Shown: in pieces, positions 56,702 to 64,000 of the stretch | Numbering within the stretch: the stretch's first letter is position 1 | How the letters are laid out: every line of letters begins with the position of its first letter | The notes under the pieces: generated by a model | Told to the model about the DNA's origin: nothing | The model's database searches: none | What the model saw: only the letters and a program-made list of their open reading frames with translations | Assembly (NCBI GenBank): GCA_040753875.1 | Contig: JBFMDV010000023.1 | Location: 146,535-210,534 of the forward strand | Reading direction: 5' to 3' | DNA length: 64,000 nucleotides | Origin: Candidatus Zixiibacteriota bacterium | GTDB taxonomy: Bacteria > Zixibacteria > MSB-5A5 > GN15 > FEB-12 | Made by a program: the position numbers and the translations under genes

Positions 56702-57150
56702 GACCCACCGTCCTCGCCGCCCTCGTACACGCGGCGGTCGTACTCGCTGATAGACTCGTCCCACAATTCCTCCGGCAAGTCGCGCTTCACCTGCTGGATG
56801 AAGGTGGCCCGGTCCAGGGCGGCCTGCGCCGCCTCGGCCCGGAGCTGGTGGCCAATCTCCGCGCGGAGCGACGACCGCGCTTCCAACTGGGCGAGCGAAC
56901 GCGCGTTGCGCTTCACGATATCCCGGATCGGGTCGACCGGCTTCGGCGGCGTCAGCTGCCGCGCGCGGGCGAGCGACTCGATCATGCCGAGGCGGTGCTG
57001 GGCCACGGCGAGCTGGTGGCGGCTCACCGTCTCCCGCGCCTGGACGAACGCGACGGCGGTCTCGGTCCGCTGCCGCACGTGGTCCGTGACGATCTGCCGC
57101 CGGATGGCCAGCACCTGCTGAGCATAGCGGAGGGCTTTGCTACTCTTCAT
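56698..57150 (-). CDS. Basic, helical small protein of the element, unknown
   Basis: 150 residues from the ATG at 57150 (GAGG six bases upstream); a longer frame to 57204 has no better site. Largely alpha-helical with many Arg, Gln and Ala (AQQVLAIRRQIVTDHVRQRT, LAQLEARSSLRAEIGHQL), probably coiled coil, ending in acidic EDGGS. No family recognised. It is coupled by ATGA to the ATPase gene and overlaps the upstream membrane-protein gene, so it belongs to the same unit; a DNA-binding or ATPase partner role is possible. Confidence 0.65.
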   Translation of the reverse strand: MKSSKALRYAQQVLAIRRQIVTDHVRQRTETAVAFVQARETVSRHQLAVAQHRLGMIESLARARQLTPPKPVDPIRDIVKRNARSLAQLEARSSLRAEIGHQLRAEAAQAALDRATFIQQVKRDLPEELWDESISEYDRRVYEGGEDGGS

Positions 57151-57373
57151 CGTCGTCCTCATCGAACGAGATCTGCCGCGCGCTCTCAGCGTAGCTCCGG
57201 TCAATGGCCCGCATCTCCCGCCCGAGGTTCTCGAGCACGCGCTGCTCGGGCGACTTGGTGATGTTCTCGACGATTTTGTACGCGCCGTAGGCAGCGCAGC
57301 CGAGGAGGACGGTGGCGATCACGCCATCGACGAAACCGTCGTTGTCATTGTCTTCGTTATTATGATTCGACAT
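57140..57373 (-). CDS. Small acidic single-span membrane protein
   Basis: 77 residues. An Asn/Asp-rich start (MSNHNNEDNDNDGFVDG), one hydrophobic segment (VIATVLLGCAAYGAYKIV), then a charged helix and an acidic end (SFDEDDDEE). Overlaps its downstream neighbour by 11 bases. Unknown; perhaps anchors the coupling complex. Confidence 0.6.
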   Translation of the reverse strand: MSNHNNEDNDNDGFVDGVIATVLLGCAAYGAYKIVENITKSPEQRVLENLGREMRAIDRSYAESARQISFDEDDDEE

Positions 57374-57554
57374 GGTTATCTTCTTTCATGCGTTTGCGAT
57401 TTGCGATGAACCTCAGCGTCATGGACGTGAGGGCGAAGCTGCAGAGACCGAGTTTGACGAGCGGAGCCACAGGCGCGAAGCTCGCCACGAAGAGGGCGAG
57501 CACTTCGGCCACAGTAGCCGCGAAGTCAATGAGGGCTTTGACATTTTCGTTCAT
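57360..57554 (-). CDS. Small membrane protein of the element
   Basis: 64 residues from the ATG at 57554 (MNENVKALIDFAATVAEVLA), with two hydrophobic stretches (VAEVLALFVASFAPVAPL and LVKLGLCSFALTSMTLRFIA) and a basic end. It overlaps the next gene by 14 bases. A longer frame to 57608 has no better start. Unknown function. Confidence 0.55.
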   Translation of the reverse strand: MNENVKALIDFAATVAEVLALFVASFAPVAPLVKLGLCSFALTSMTLRFIANRKRMKEDNHVES

Positions 57555-57962
57555 AGTGTGGTACCCTCGAATTCTCATTTGTGTTTGCACGGTCATGCGC
57601 CGGACCAAATCAGACTGGCGTATGCCGCAATACCACCCTGCCGACTGCGAACCCTGCCAAATACAGGGATTCCGGTCGGTGGGTTTTCACATTCGGCGGG
57701 AGCGGCAGTCCGAGGGGACTACAAAGCCGCACGCAATGTGCGTATTCGCAATACTATGATTTTGAACATGTGCTGTTTGTCCACCAGCACATTGCAATCG
57801 AGGTGGGACCGCTCATAACACGGGCCCGATGAGGGAAAACTATGTCCTGCGCTAATATTTCTTCTGGTGATTGAATGTCAAGCGGAAATTTCCGGTCAGT
57901 CCAAAAATGTGCAGAATCTATACACGTGCGGAGCGCGCATAGTCGTGGATTATGAGTTCGCG
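57555..57962. other. Gap with nested hairpin, probable promoter region of the ATPase operon
   Basis: About 400 bases. At 57641-57679 CCGAC and GTCGG enclose a second stem CCCTG/CAGGG (57652-57668), followed by GGGTTTTC on the plus strand. The lower GC from 57740 to 57960 suits a regulatory region. No protein gene. Confidence 0.4.
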
Positions 57963-59015
57963 TTAACTCGCGAGATCGAGGAGTTTACGCCGCGCATCCG
58001 CTGAAGCCGTAGACAACCACGCCGAATCCAATATTGTGGTCACCTGCTGCAGGTCAAAATCCACTTCGGCGGTGCAAAATAGGAAGCGACCTCTCGAGTC
58101 AGAGACTTCTCTCACCGCGTCCATCATATTTCGCTGCCGCACGCGCGCGGGATCGTCGCCAGCGCCGCTCCGCCGTAAGTCTTCGGGGCTCGCGCGAGTA
58201 ACGAACAGCACCTGAAAGGTTAGCGGCGCATGGGCCTCAATCGCCGCTCGATTGGCCGCTTTAATGTCGTTCCAGTTCTCAACCACGAATCGCAAGTTCG
58301 CTGTGTCCGCCGTATCTCCAGCGTATGTGTATCGCCGCCGGTGCAGTCCTTCACTGAGGTAGCGTTCGTACCCAAAGGCTTTCTTGCTAATACGCTTCAA
58401 ATCCATCGTTCCCGTGTCGTACTCAAGAAAGTAGTGCGACAACGTCGTCCGGCCGTTTGCCGTGCGAACAATTAGGCTGAACAGAGCATCCGGCACGACC
58501 GGAACGATTTCTTCCTTACCGTCCACGTCGACGATCACGCGATCATTGAGGCCACCCTGCAGCCACGTTCCAATTGATACTTTACTCTCCGTCCCGCGAC
58601 ACGCCAGTTCGAGGCAGGCTCGGAAATGCGATATCCCTAACTCGTGCCGTAAGAAGAACGACGTGACGGCGTTCTTCGCTAGTACCGCCTTGAACTGGCG
58701 GGGCGTTAGACCCGTCCGTTCCGCCAAGACGTCGGCTGCCGCCGGACCGACAGCGTACACCATGGGACGCTCCGTGCGATGCCCCCGGCCCACCGGCTCA
58801 TCCCGCAAGTGCTGCCACACGAGGTACCCGTGCTCGCGCAGCTTCTGGCACCGGGCGCGGAGCCCGGACAAGCCGAAGCCGTACGACCGACCCTCTTTCG
58901 GCGGCTCCTGCAAGAGCGCGTGTAGCAAATCCACGCTGACGTACCGATACTCATAGGTGAGCCACAGAATTTCCCGATCTCGGTCGTTCGGCGTGAAGGG
59001 CTTCGCTCGGCGCAT
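57963..59015 (-). CDS. Replication-relaxation family protein 1
   Basis: 350 residues from the ATG at 59015 (GCGAGGAGACT upstream). N-terminal winged helix (PFTPNDRDREILWLTYEYRY, then a recognition helix around LRARCQKLREHGYLVW), and the family core: SHFRACLELACRG, VVPDALFSLIV and the hallmark FLEYDTGTMDLKRISKKAFGY. Replic_Relax (Pfam PF13814) proteins are encoded by plasmids and integrative elements and are thought to act in relaxation or replication; biochemical role poorly known. A paralogue follows at 59813. Sequences before 59015 in the long frame are part of the palindromic gap. Confidence 0.85.
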   Translation of the reverse strand: MRRAKPFTPNDRDREILWLTYEYRYVSVDLLHALLQEPPKEGRSYGFGLSGLRARCQKLREHGYLVWQHLRDEPVGRGHRTERPMVYAVGPAAADVLAERTGLTPRQFKAVLAKNAVTSFFLRHELGISHFRACLELACRGTESKVSIGTWLQGGLNDRVIVDVDGKEEIVPVVPDALFSLIVRTANGRTTLSHYFLEYDTGTMDLKRISKKAFGYERYLSEGLHRRRYTYAGDTADTANLRFVVENWNDIKAANRAAIEAHAPLTFQVLFVTRASPEDLRRSGAGDDPARVRQRNMMDAVREVSDSRGRFLFCTAEVDFDLQQVTTILDSAWLSTASADARRKLLDLAS

Positions 59016-59812
59016 AGTCTCCTCGCTGTTTGCGTTCGGCAGAAATTTACGCCGGGGAACAGAATTGTGCATCAGAAGCAATCCAAACTGCTCCAAGTGC
59101 ATCCAAAACAAATGAGAATTCTGGAACCTCACTGCTTCTCTCTGCATCGGTATTTCGCGCGCGTTCGTCGGCGGCCGTGTGGCTCCGCGCCGCGGTCCGG
59201 CAACGGACAGGCGGCGCGGGAACCCCGCCCCTCCATTCCAGGGTGTTCGCCACACGCGACCGCCCGACTGCCGTCTATTTCGTCGCGGCCCGGAAGCGGT
59301 CACCCCTGCAAAGGATTGTCACCGCTGGAGGGCTGCCGACCGAAGCCGAGCCGCCGCATACCGACATAGTGGAGGGCCTGCGGCGGCGGGGTCGCCCATG
59401 GTGGGCGACCGGCGGAGCCGACACCTTTCGCGGTCCCTCCCGCGACTAACCGAAGCCACATACTATCGTCGCGGGAGGAAGAAAGGTGTCGGGGAATAGA
59501 CGGCAGTCGGGCGGCGAAGCGAACGACATCCCGACAGTGGGACAAGGAGTTCCGGGCGCATAAAAGTGGAAGCATTCTCTACGGGAATCCACCACCACTT
59601 TTTGCGGTGGTCCGCTGCGATTTTGGCGGACCACGTTACACTGGAGGGATGGAGTGGAGTGCCGCTGACCGACGAACGCGCGCTTTCTTGGCCGTCGAAT
59701 AGCACTTGCTGCCGACGGCACTACAAACACCAACAGAAAAATCAACAGCCAACAGACTGCTCCCGCACCCGGCAGACGAGGGTCGCCCTCGTCCGCCGAG
59801 CCCGTATCGCCA
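59016..59812. other. Palindrome-rich noncoding region, candidate origin of transfer or replication
   Basis: About 800 bases between the two replication-relaxation genes with no family-like frame. Besides the inverted-repeat element entered separately, GTGGTCCGC (59607-59615) pairs with GCGGACCAC (59626-59634), and CCACCAC with GCGGTGG just before it. Position next to replication-relaxation genes makes an origin plausible. Confidence 0.45.
59260..59514. repeat. 255-bp inverted-repeat element with three internal hairpins
   Basis: Ends are a perfect 20-bp inverted repeat (59260-59279, starting CCGCCCGACT, and 59495-59514). Inside: GCCGCCGCA/TGCGGCGGC (59350-59387), GGTCGCCCA/TGGGCGACC (59390-59410) and a long two-part stem, CCGACACCTTTC with GAAAGGTGTCGG plus CCTCCCGCGAC with GTCGCGGGAGG (59418-59492, 21-base loop). 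A CGA triplet flanks both ends. Could be a MITE, an invertible segment or an origin; the sequence alone does not decide. Confidence 0.7.
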
Positions 59813-60691
59813 TTAGCGCGCTCCGGCGTCCGGTTCGCTCACCGGTGGTTTACCGGGAACGATCGGGAGCGCGACGGGAGGGGGCGCGGGAAACGGTCGC
59901 GCCGTCTGCACTGCTCCGTCCGGGCCGATGGTCTGGAAGATGGGCGCGAGCAGGCGTTCGGGATGCGTGAGCGAGTAGCGGTTGAAGCACGACAGCGCAA
60001 TGAGGTCGAGCCGTCGCTGCGCGCCCTGCAGCCCGCGGAGAGCGTCGAGCATGTGGGCAAGGCGTTTCTCCGTGGTGGTGACGTAGAGGATGCGGAACGA
60101 CAGGATGCCGAGCTTCGCGCTCGCCGCTCGCGACTGCCAGAGGTTGAGGTACGCGAGGAACTTCGCGCGCAACCGACCCAAGTCAGTGGTCCCGCGATCC
60201 ACCTCCAAGCAGTAGTGGAACTCTCGGCCGTCCGCCGCGAGCGTGAAGAAGCCGTCCGGCACAATCGGGACAACTCTCATGCCGTGGTTCACGGCGACCG
60301 GCTGCCCGAAGCGGAACGCCTTCCCCGACTGCCAACGCGCGAACCTCAGGCCGGTGCGGTGGCGGAGCGCCAGCGCCAGTCCGACCCGAAAGTCGATGAT
60401 GCGCAAGCTATGCTCGCCGACGCTCGCGCGCGACCGCGAGGTCGTCTTCGCGTTACCGCTCGCAAACTGCGCCCCGGCGCGTCCGAGCGTGTACAGGAAC
60501 GCCGCTGACCCCTCGCCCATGCGGACGGGCCGAACGTGCCGCCGAAGAAAGCCGTGCTGCCAGAGGCGGCGCAGGCGCTTCCGGGCGCGGCTCGCCGACG
60601 GGAAGCAGAGCGCGCGCACGTGATCCGTGGTGAGTACCCCGTACTCGGCGACCGTGCGCAGGAGACCCCGGTCGCGCTCGGTGAGCGCCAT
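59813..60691 (-). CDS. Replication-relaxation family protein 2
   Basis: 292 residues from the ATG at 60691 (GGAGGAA 11 bases upstream; an ATG at 60736 is the alternative). Winged-helix start ALTERDRGLLRTVAEYGVLT, HVRALCFPSASRARKRLRRL; family core SLRIIDFRVGLALAL, IVPDGFFTLAA and CLEVDRGTTDLGRLRAKFLAY, the counterpart of EYDTGT in the first paralogue. Strongly diverged from paralogue 1 (about a quarter identical by eye) and Pro-rich at the C-terminus. It begins 50 bases after the RuvC-like gene. Confidence 0.82.
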   Translation of the reverse strand: MALTERDRGLLRTVAEYGVLTTDHVRALCFPSASRARKRLRRLWQHGFLRRHVRPVRMGEGSAAFLYTLGRAGAQFASGNAKTTSRSRASVGEHSLRIIDFRVGLALALRHRTGLRFARWQSGKAFRFGQPVAVNHGMRVVPIVPDGFFTLAADGREFHYCLEVDRGTTDLGRLRAKFLAYLNLWQSRAASAKLGILSFRILYVTTTEKRLAHMLDALRGLQGAQRRLDLIALSCFNRYSLTHPERLLAPIFQTIGPDGAVQTARPFPAPPPVALPIVPGKPPVSEPDAGAR

Positions 60692-60741
60692 GGGCGGCTG
60701 CTTCCTCCGGGTTGTGCGGTGGTGTCGTGCGTGCATAGGAA

Positions 60742-61251
60742 TCAGGGAGTGATTGCCTCGGTCATCGAGAGGAAGGCGACGCCGGTGGCGACGGCGCTGA
60801 ACATGCGGAGCGCGTAGCGCTCCGGTCGGCCGCCCGGCGTCGGCAGGCGTGGCTCTAAGTGCGGGTACCGCGAGCAGAGCGCACGCGCTACCATGCGCTT
60901 CGTGGCCGTGGCGTCATGCGCAACTGCGCGTTTGGCCGCGTCCCACGCAATGCGGGAAACGGCCACGTTGCGTTTCGCCAAGAGTGCATCCAGCGTCCCC
61001 AGGATTTTCGCGACGCCCGCGGCGTCCGCGTGCGCGCCCGGTAGGGCGTCCGTGATTGCCACGTGGCGCGGTTGCCACTCGTCGAGCAGGCGCACGAGGA
61101 CGCGCTCCAGCACGGCGAGGCGGGACTGCCCGGGTCGCGGTCGCCGGAGCGACTTCACCTGGCAGTCTTCCAACTGGCCCGCGCGGAAGAGCGCGACGCC
61201 GAGTTCGCGGATGCCCGGATCAAGGGCGAGGAGCGTGTGGACGGTGGTCAT
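60742..61251 (-). CDS. RuvC-like ribonuclease H-fold protein
   Basis: 169 residues: TLLALDPGIRELGVALFRAG is the first RNase H-fold strand with the conserved Asp and GxxxxG spacing of RuvC; a second strand with acidic residue is RHVAITDALPG; KRMVARALCSRYPHL is the usual helix. The last catalytic acid expected near RYALRMFSAVATG is not seen. RuvC-like proteins resolve Holliday junctions; phage and element versions are common. Overlaps its upstream neighbour by 32 bases. Confidence 0.7.
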   Translation of the reverse strand: MTTVHTLLALDPGIRELGVALFRAGQLEDCQVKSLRRPRPGQSRLAVLERVLVRLLDEWQPRHVAITDALPGAHADAAGVAKILGTLDALLAKRNVAVSRIAWDAAKRAVAHDATATKRMVARALCSRYPHLEPRLPTPGGRPERYALRMFSAVATGVAFLSMTEAITP

Positions 61252-61480
61252 AGGCGTGGAGGATGAAGAGGAAAAGTGCCCGGCGGGATTTCTTCACCTG
61301 GTCGGCTGGCACCGCCATCGCCTCGCGGAACGCGCGGTACACGACGCTGCGGTCGTGGTTCCCGCAGATCTGCCGGTAGAGCGAGAGCCGCGCGATGTCG
61401 CCGAAGCGCACGGCGATTTCGAGGGCGAGTGCGTCCGCCGCGGTGCGCGGCGCAAAGGGTGCTGGGGCGTGGGTCGTCAT
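61220..61480 (-). CDS. Small element protein, unknown
   Basis: 86 residues from the ATG at 61480, which overlaps the stop of the XRE gene by four bases. Helical centre (ADALALEIAVRFGDIARLSL, YRAFREAMAVPADQVKK) between Pro/His-rich ends. No family recognised. Its coding end overlaps the RuvC-like gene by 32 bases. Confidence 0.55.
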   Translation of the reverse strand: MTTHAPAPFAPRTAADALALEIAVRFGDIARLSLYRQICGNHDRSVVYRAFREAMAVPADQVKKSRRALFLFILHAYDHRPHAPRP

Positions 61481-61743
61481 AGGGGCTTCTTCGCGGGCAT
61501 CGCCTGGCGTTCCGTGATCACACGGCGGTGGTGCTTGAGCCGCTCCAGGTAGAGGACTTCCACCGGCACTTTGAGAACCGCCGCGAGCTTCAACAGGTTG
61601 TCGAGCGTCGGGACCTTGCGACCGTGTTCCCAGTGCGCGAGGTGCGCCGGACTCGATAAGCCGAGCGCGTGCGCGACCTGGTACAGCTTCAGGTTGGCGC
61701 GGCGGCGGTAGTAGCGAATGGCGTTTGGTGTGGGGCGGGGCAT
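61477..61743 (-). CDS. XRE-family transcription regulator
   Basis: 88 residues starting MPRPTPNAIRYYRRRANLKL; helix-turn-helix LYQVAHALGLSSPAHLAHWEHGRKVP (shown in two parts in the family: turn GLSSPAHLAHWE), then LDNLLKLAAVLKVPVEVLY, typical of Cro/CI proteins. A longer frame reaches 61845 or beyond but has no ribosome site either. Likely controls the element's minus-strand genes from the AT-rich gap directly upstream. Confidence 0.82.
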   Translation of the reverse strand: MPRPTPNAIRYYRRRANLKLYQVAHALGLSSPAHLAHWEHGRKVPTLDNLLKLAAVLKVPVEVLYLERLKHHRRVITERQAMPAKKPL

Positions 61744-62090
61744 GGTGACAAGGCATTTGGTGAACGTGCGTGGAGCGTACGCGAGGGCACGGATCGGCTC
61801 AATTGCCGGGAAGAGCAACTCGCGGTGGATATCAGGGCGGAACATCGGTGGGAGACTACCGATTCCCTCAGCAACCGAAGAAAAACCGAAGATGGTGGAT
61901 AAAAAAATACTCCTCTGCAGGTAGTGTCGCAAAAGAGCCGTCCGTTCGACCGAGATTTCCCCTCCGAGTCGAGCCACCATACCGCACGACCCGCCGGTCT
62001 GCAAGTCACAGGTTTTCCACAGCGCATTGCCTCGGGAAATGCGGTTTTCCCCGCTAGGCGAGCGCGAGCGGTCGGCGTACGGTGGAACGC
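61744..62090. other. Divergent regulatory gap
   Basis: About 350 bases between the XRE gene and the plus-strand small gene. It includes the only AT-rich patch in this part (around 61885-61910, AAAAAAATAC) and a GAGGAG on the minus strand near it. A natural operator region for the XRE protein; no clear repeat was found. Confidence 0.4.
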
Positions 62091-62321
62091 ATGCCGCTCC
62101 AGCAACCGCACATCGACGAACTCAAGCGAATCTACCGCGCAGACTTCGGTCGTGACATTTCCGACGCAGATGCGTGGGCGATGGGCACGCGCCTCATCGC
62201 CCTGACGCGGCTCCTGCTCGCGTCTACCAGCGTACTTCACTCAGAGCGTCGCGGTGAAGATGGTCCCGGACGTGCCGACGCCCACGAGCACCTGCCCGCT
62301 CCACGCGAGGTCTCGGATTGA
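62091..62321 (+). CDS. Small conserved-looking helical protein
   Basis: 76 residues from the ATG at 62091 (GTG at 62082 also possible). The first 50 read HIDELKRIYRADFGRDISDADAWAMGTRLIALTRLL when joined, a pattern (LKxIYxxxFGxxISDxEAxxMGxxLLxL) I know from small proteins frequent in Patescibacteria and mobile elements; the function is unknown. The last 27 residues overlap antisense the end of the lipoprotein gene and look unselected, so the normal stop may have been lost. Only plus-strand gene in the element. Confidence 0.55.
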   Translation: MPLQQPHIDELKRIYRADFGRDISDADAWAMGTRLIALTRLLLASTSVLHSERRGEDGPGRADAHEHLPAPREVSD

Positions 62322-63182
62322 GAGCGTCGCCGGGTCGTTGCCGATCTTCGTCCACGTCGCGCCGTCTAGAGAGCGGTAGGTCTCGGCTCCGGCGACAATC
62401 CACGCCGTTCCCGCCCAGGCGACGGCACTGCCGAAGGCCCCGGGCAGCGTCGCCGGCGTCCACGTCTCGCCGGTCGTCGACCGGTACGCCTGGCTGCCGC
62501 AGACGAGCAGGAACGCGCTGCCGGACCACGCGACGTCGGAGACTTCTGCCGTCAGTTGCGCCCGTTCGGTCCAGGTGTGGAGGTCGGTGGAACGGAAGAT
62601 TCGCGGCGTGCTGCCGCCTTCGATGAGAATCCACTGCCCGCCGCCGAAGCAGAAGCGACGGACCGATGACCACGGCATCGTCGCGGCGATTCGGCCCCAC
62701 GTCGCACCCGTGACCGACGTGTCGACGACGTACTGCCCACCGACGTACGCGCTCGCCGCCAGGTAGGCACCGGACCACGCGACGGCCTCCGGCTGCGCGG
62801 TGTACGCGGTCAGTTTTGCGTACGCGTTCCCGTCTACAGACGTGTAGAGTCCCTGCAGCGACCGCGCGACGTACGTCGTCCCGGTCCAGACGACGTCGTG
62901 CAGCTGCCCCGTCGCGCCGGGGTACACGTAGGTCGTCGCCGCCCACTGGACCCCGTCGGTTGAGGTGAGACTCGCCACCGTCGTCCCTGCATCCGAGACG
63001 CCGACGGTGACGAACGCGGCGTCGCCCCAGCACGCGCCGCGGAGATGGTACGCCACGTCCGCGTGGCGCGCCGTCCAGAACGGCGTCGGTTTCGGCTCCG
63101 TGGGTTTGTCCTTGCTGCAGGCCGCCAGCAGGCAGAGCGCGGCGACGCACGCGCTCACGGTCAGAATTCTCCGAGTCCTCAT
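62241..63182 (-). CDS. Lipoprotein beta-propeller with VAWSG repeats
   Basis: 313 residues. A signal peptide with lipobox CLLAAC puts the lipid on Cys22, followed by SKDKPTEPKPTP. The body consists of about six repeats of roughly 45 residues with (V/L)(A/V)W(S/T/A)G and (R/T)S(x)DGxTW: VVWTGTTYVARS, VAWSGAYLAAS, VAWSGSAFLLVCG, VAWAGTAWIVAG, LAWSGQVLVGVG. It resembles YCF48/sialidase-like propellers. An exported cargo protein; function unknown. Its ATG overlaps the recombinase stop by four bases, so the two are coupled. Confidence 0.82.
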   Translation of the reverse strand: MRTRRILTVSACVAALCLLAACSKDKPTEPKPTPFWTARHADVAYHLRGACWGDAAFVTVGVSDAGTTVASLTSTDGVQWAATTYVYPGATGQLHDVVWTGTTYVARSLQGLYTSVDGNAYAKLTAYTAQPEAVAWSGAYLAASAYVGGQYVVDTSVTGATWGRIAATMPWSSVRRFCFGGGQWILIEGGSTPRIFRSTDLHTWTERAQLTAEVSDVAWSGSAFLLVCGSQAYRSTTGETWTPATLPGAFGSAVAWAGTAWIVAGAETYRSLDGATWTKIGNDPATLSIRDLAWSGQVLVGVGTSGTIFTATL

Positions 63183-63871
63183 TGCTTCTCCTCCGTTGGT
63201 TGCGGGGCATCAGCCCCGAAGATCGTGTGGATGGTTTTCGCGTAATTGCGCAGCATGTCGTCGAGGCTCTCCCGCCCGTAGACGTTCCACGTGGTGGAGA
63301 CCCGACGATGGCCGAGAATATTCGAGAGCGATTCAATGCTGCCGTTCTCCGCCTTCCACAGGCGGGCGAAGGTGTGGCGGAGCAGGTGGCAGGTGAGCTG
63401 TCGGTAGCGGGGGTTCGGGTGCGCAAGCCCTGCGCGCCGACCAGCGTCGGCGACGATGCGGTTGACCTGGCGCGTCGAGAGTCGCTCGCGCTGCCGTGAC
63501 GCGAAGACGTAGGCGAGCGGATCGGGACCGCCGATGGCGCACAGTGCCTGCCCGAGCCGCTGCGTCACCGGGATCACCCGCTGCTTGCCGCCTTTGCCGT
63601 GCTGCACGACGAGCAGGCGGCGCTCCACGTCGACGTCCGCTACGCGCAGCAGCGTCGCCTCGTGGCGGCGCATTCCCGTTTCAACCAAGAGCCGCAAGAG
63701 CGTCTGGTCGCGCGGGCGTGCCCCAGCCGCGATGAGCCGCTGGAGTTCCGACGGCGACAGGCTGAACTCGGCGTTCGTCATCTGCGACGGCACGCGCCCT
63801 TCGGGTTTCGACGGCATCCGCTCGACCAACGTCGCACGCACAATCTTCCTCGCAAAAAGTGAGCGTCCCAT
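63179..63871 (-). CDS. Short tyrosine recombinase (XerC/D-like)
   Basis: 230 residues, too short for a full arm-binding domain, but with a complete catalytic set: Arg68 (ETGMRRHEA), Lys93 (HGKGGKQR), His162 and Arg165 (CHLLRHTF), His188 (GHRRVS) and Tyr198 (NVYGRES). No ribosome site at 63871; ATG at 63781 possible. Different from the tRNA integrase, so it may resolve dimers, move a nested cassette (with the coupled lipoprotein) or invert a segment. Confidence 0.85.
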   Translation of the reverse strand: MGRSLFARKIVRATLVERMPSKPEGRVPSQMTNAEFSLSPSELQRLIAAGARPRDQTLLRLLVETGMRRHEATLLRVADVDVERRLLVVQHGKGGKQRVIPVTQRLGQALCAIGGPDPLAYVFASRQRERLSTRQVNRIVADAGRRAGLAHPNPRYRQLTCHLLRHTFARLWKAENGSIESLSNILGHRRVSTTWNVYGRESLDDMLRNYAKTIHTIFGADAPQPTEEKQ

Positions 63872-64000
63872 TCTTGTCAGAGTAGGACACTCCTGCGCTC
63901 TCGTAACCGCTTATTCCTTACACATCTAGCGTACCGCCCGCCGCCGGGCCGGTCAAGGCCGCGCGCGGTGGCGCGCCTCACTCGCGCTCATCCCAATCAG

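Larger units (their letters stand above)
53519..64000. mobile_element. Integrated mobile element next to tRNA-Leu (right end outside the window)
   Basis: From the tRNA rightward the sequence becomes clearly GC-richer, gene spacing drops to 4-base overlaps, all but one gene is on the minus strand, and the content is integrase, excisionase-like, coupling ATPase, replication-relaxation proteins, RuvC-like, XRE regulator and a second recombinase. No copy of the tRNA segment was found near 64 kb, so the element extends beyond. No relaxase of a MOB family and no mating-pair genes are seen, so it may be mobilisable rather than self-transmissible, or the rest lies outside. Confidence 0.8.

Noticed and set aside
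55814..57121. 435-codon plus-strand open frame
   Set aside because: Antisense to the coupling ATPase and the helical protein; Arg/Val-rich shadow typical of GC-rich DNA.
59446..59745. 99-codon minus-strand frame with a hydrophobic start
   Set aside because: Half of it lies in the inverted-repeat element and the remainder looks untranslated; no ribosome site.
62224..63426. 400-codon minus-strand frame overlapping the lipoprotein and recombinase
   Set aside because: Arg-rich shadow in another frame of the lipoprotein gene, which has a lipobox and clear repeats.

Overview
The window looks like a genome fragment of an uncultured bacterium of the FCB superphylum, most likely candidate phylum Zixibacteria. 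Seen directly: several secreted proteins end in paired dockerin-like repeats of the type (V)DISDLSxLVDFLFF, others end in the NYPNPFNATT/FlgD-like sorting domain typical of FCB secretomes, and one carries thirteen GACCLPxGxC cysteine repeats. The taxonomic name is an inference from these signatures; there is no rRNA gene in the window.

Layout. 1-9.4 kb: an RHS/YD-repeat protein broken by an in-frame TGA, a POT-type peptide transporter, a STAS protein, a pair of DUF3857/transglutaminase-type exported proteins (one with the Cys-His-Asp triad, one without the Cys) and a GYD-domain protein. 9.4-16.9 kb: a minus-strand cluster of six small exported proteins (five with clear DUF4402-type pilin features), a PapD-like chaperone and an outer-membrane usher, i.e. 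a complete chaperone-usher-type surface-fibre locus. 17-27.2 kb: secreted repeat proteins, a peptide-deformylase-like gene that may be leaderless, a VKOR-DsbA-DsbA fusion, and a cupredoxin/Cys-repeat/dockerin protein; a promoter-plus-hairpin unit near 22.4-22.56 kb may be a small RNA. 27.4-43.5 kb: a proteolysis and peptide-uptake region (M13, tricorn-like S41, S9, an active/inactive M16 pair, M28, a second POT transporter) with a galT inserted. 43.7-49.5 kb: two more secreted proteins and an FAD-linked oxidase. 49.8-53.4 kb: a three-gene porin-cytochrome operon (decaheme cytochrome, MtrB/PioB-like barrel, multiheme lipoprotein), pointing to electron transfer across the outer membrane.

At 53.5 kb there is a tRNA-Leu(TAA) and an abrupt change to GC-rich sequence with tightly overlapping minus-strand genes: a tyrosine integrase whose reading frame runs through the tRNA, an excisionase-like HTH protein, a VirD4/HerA-like coupling ATPase, two replication-relaxation-type proteins, a RuvC-like protein, an XRE regulator, a lipoprotein beta-propeller and a second tyrosine recombinase. 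An approximately 800-bp palindrome-rich gap at 59.0-59.8 kb could be its origin. This is an integrated mobile element that continues past the right edge; no second attachment site is visible.

Together the host part describes a peptide-degrading, heavily secreting cell able to respire external acceptors, and the right 10.5 kb is acquired DNA. Starts were moved from the longest frame when a ribosome site or signal peptide supported it; all functions are from sequence reading, not from searches.
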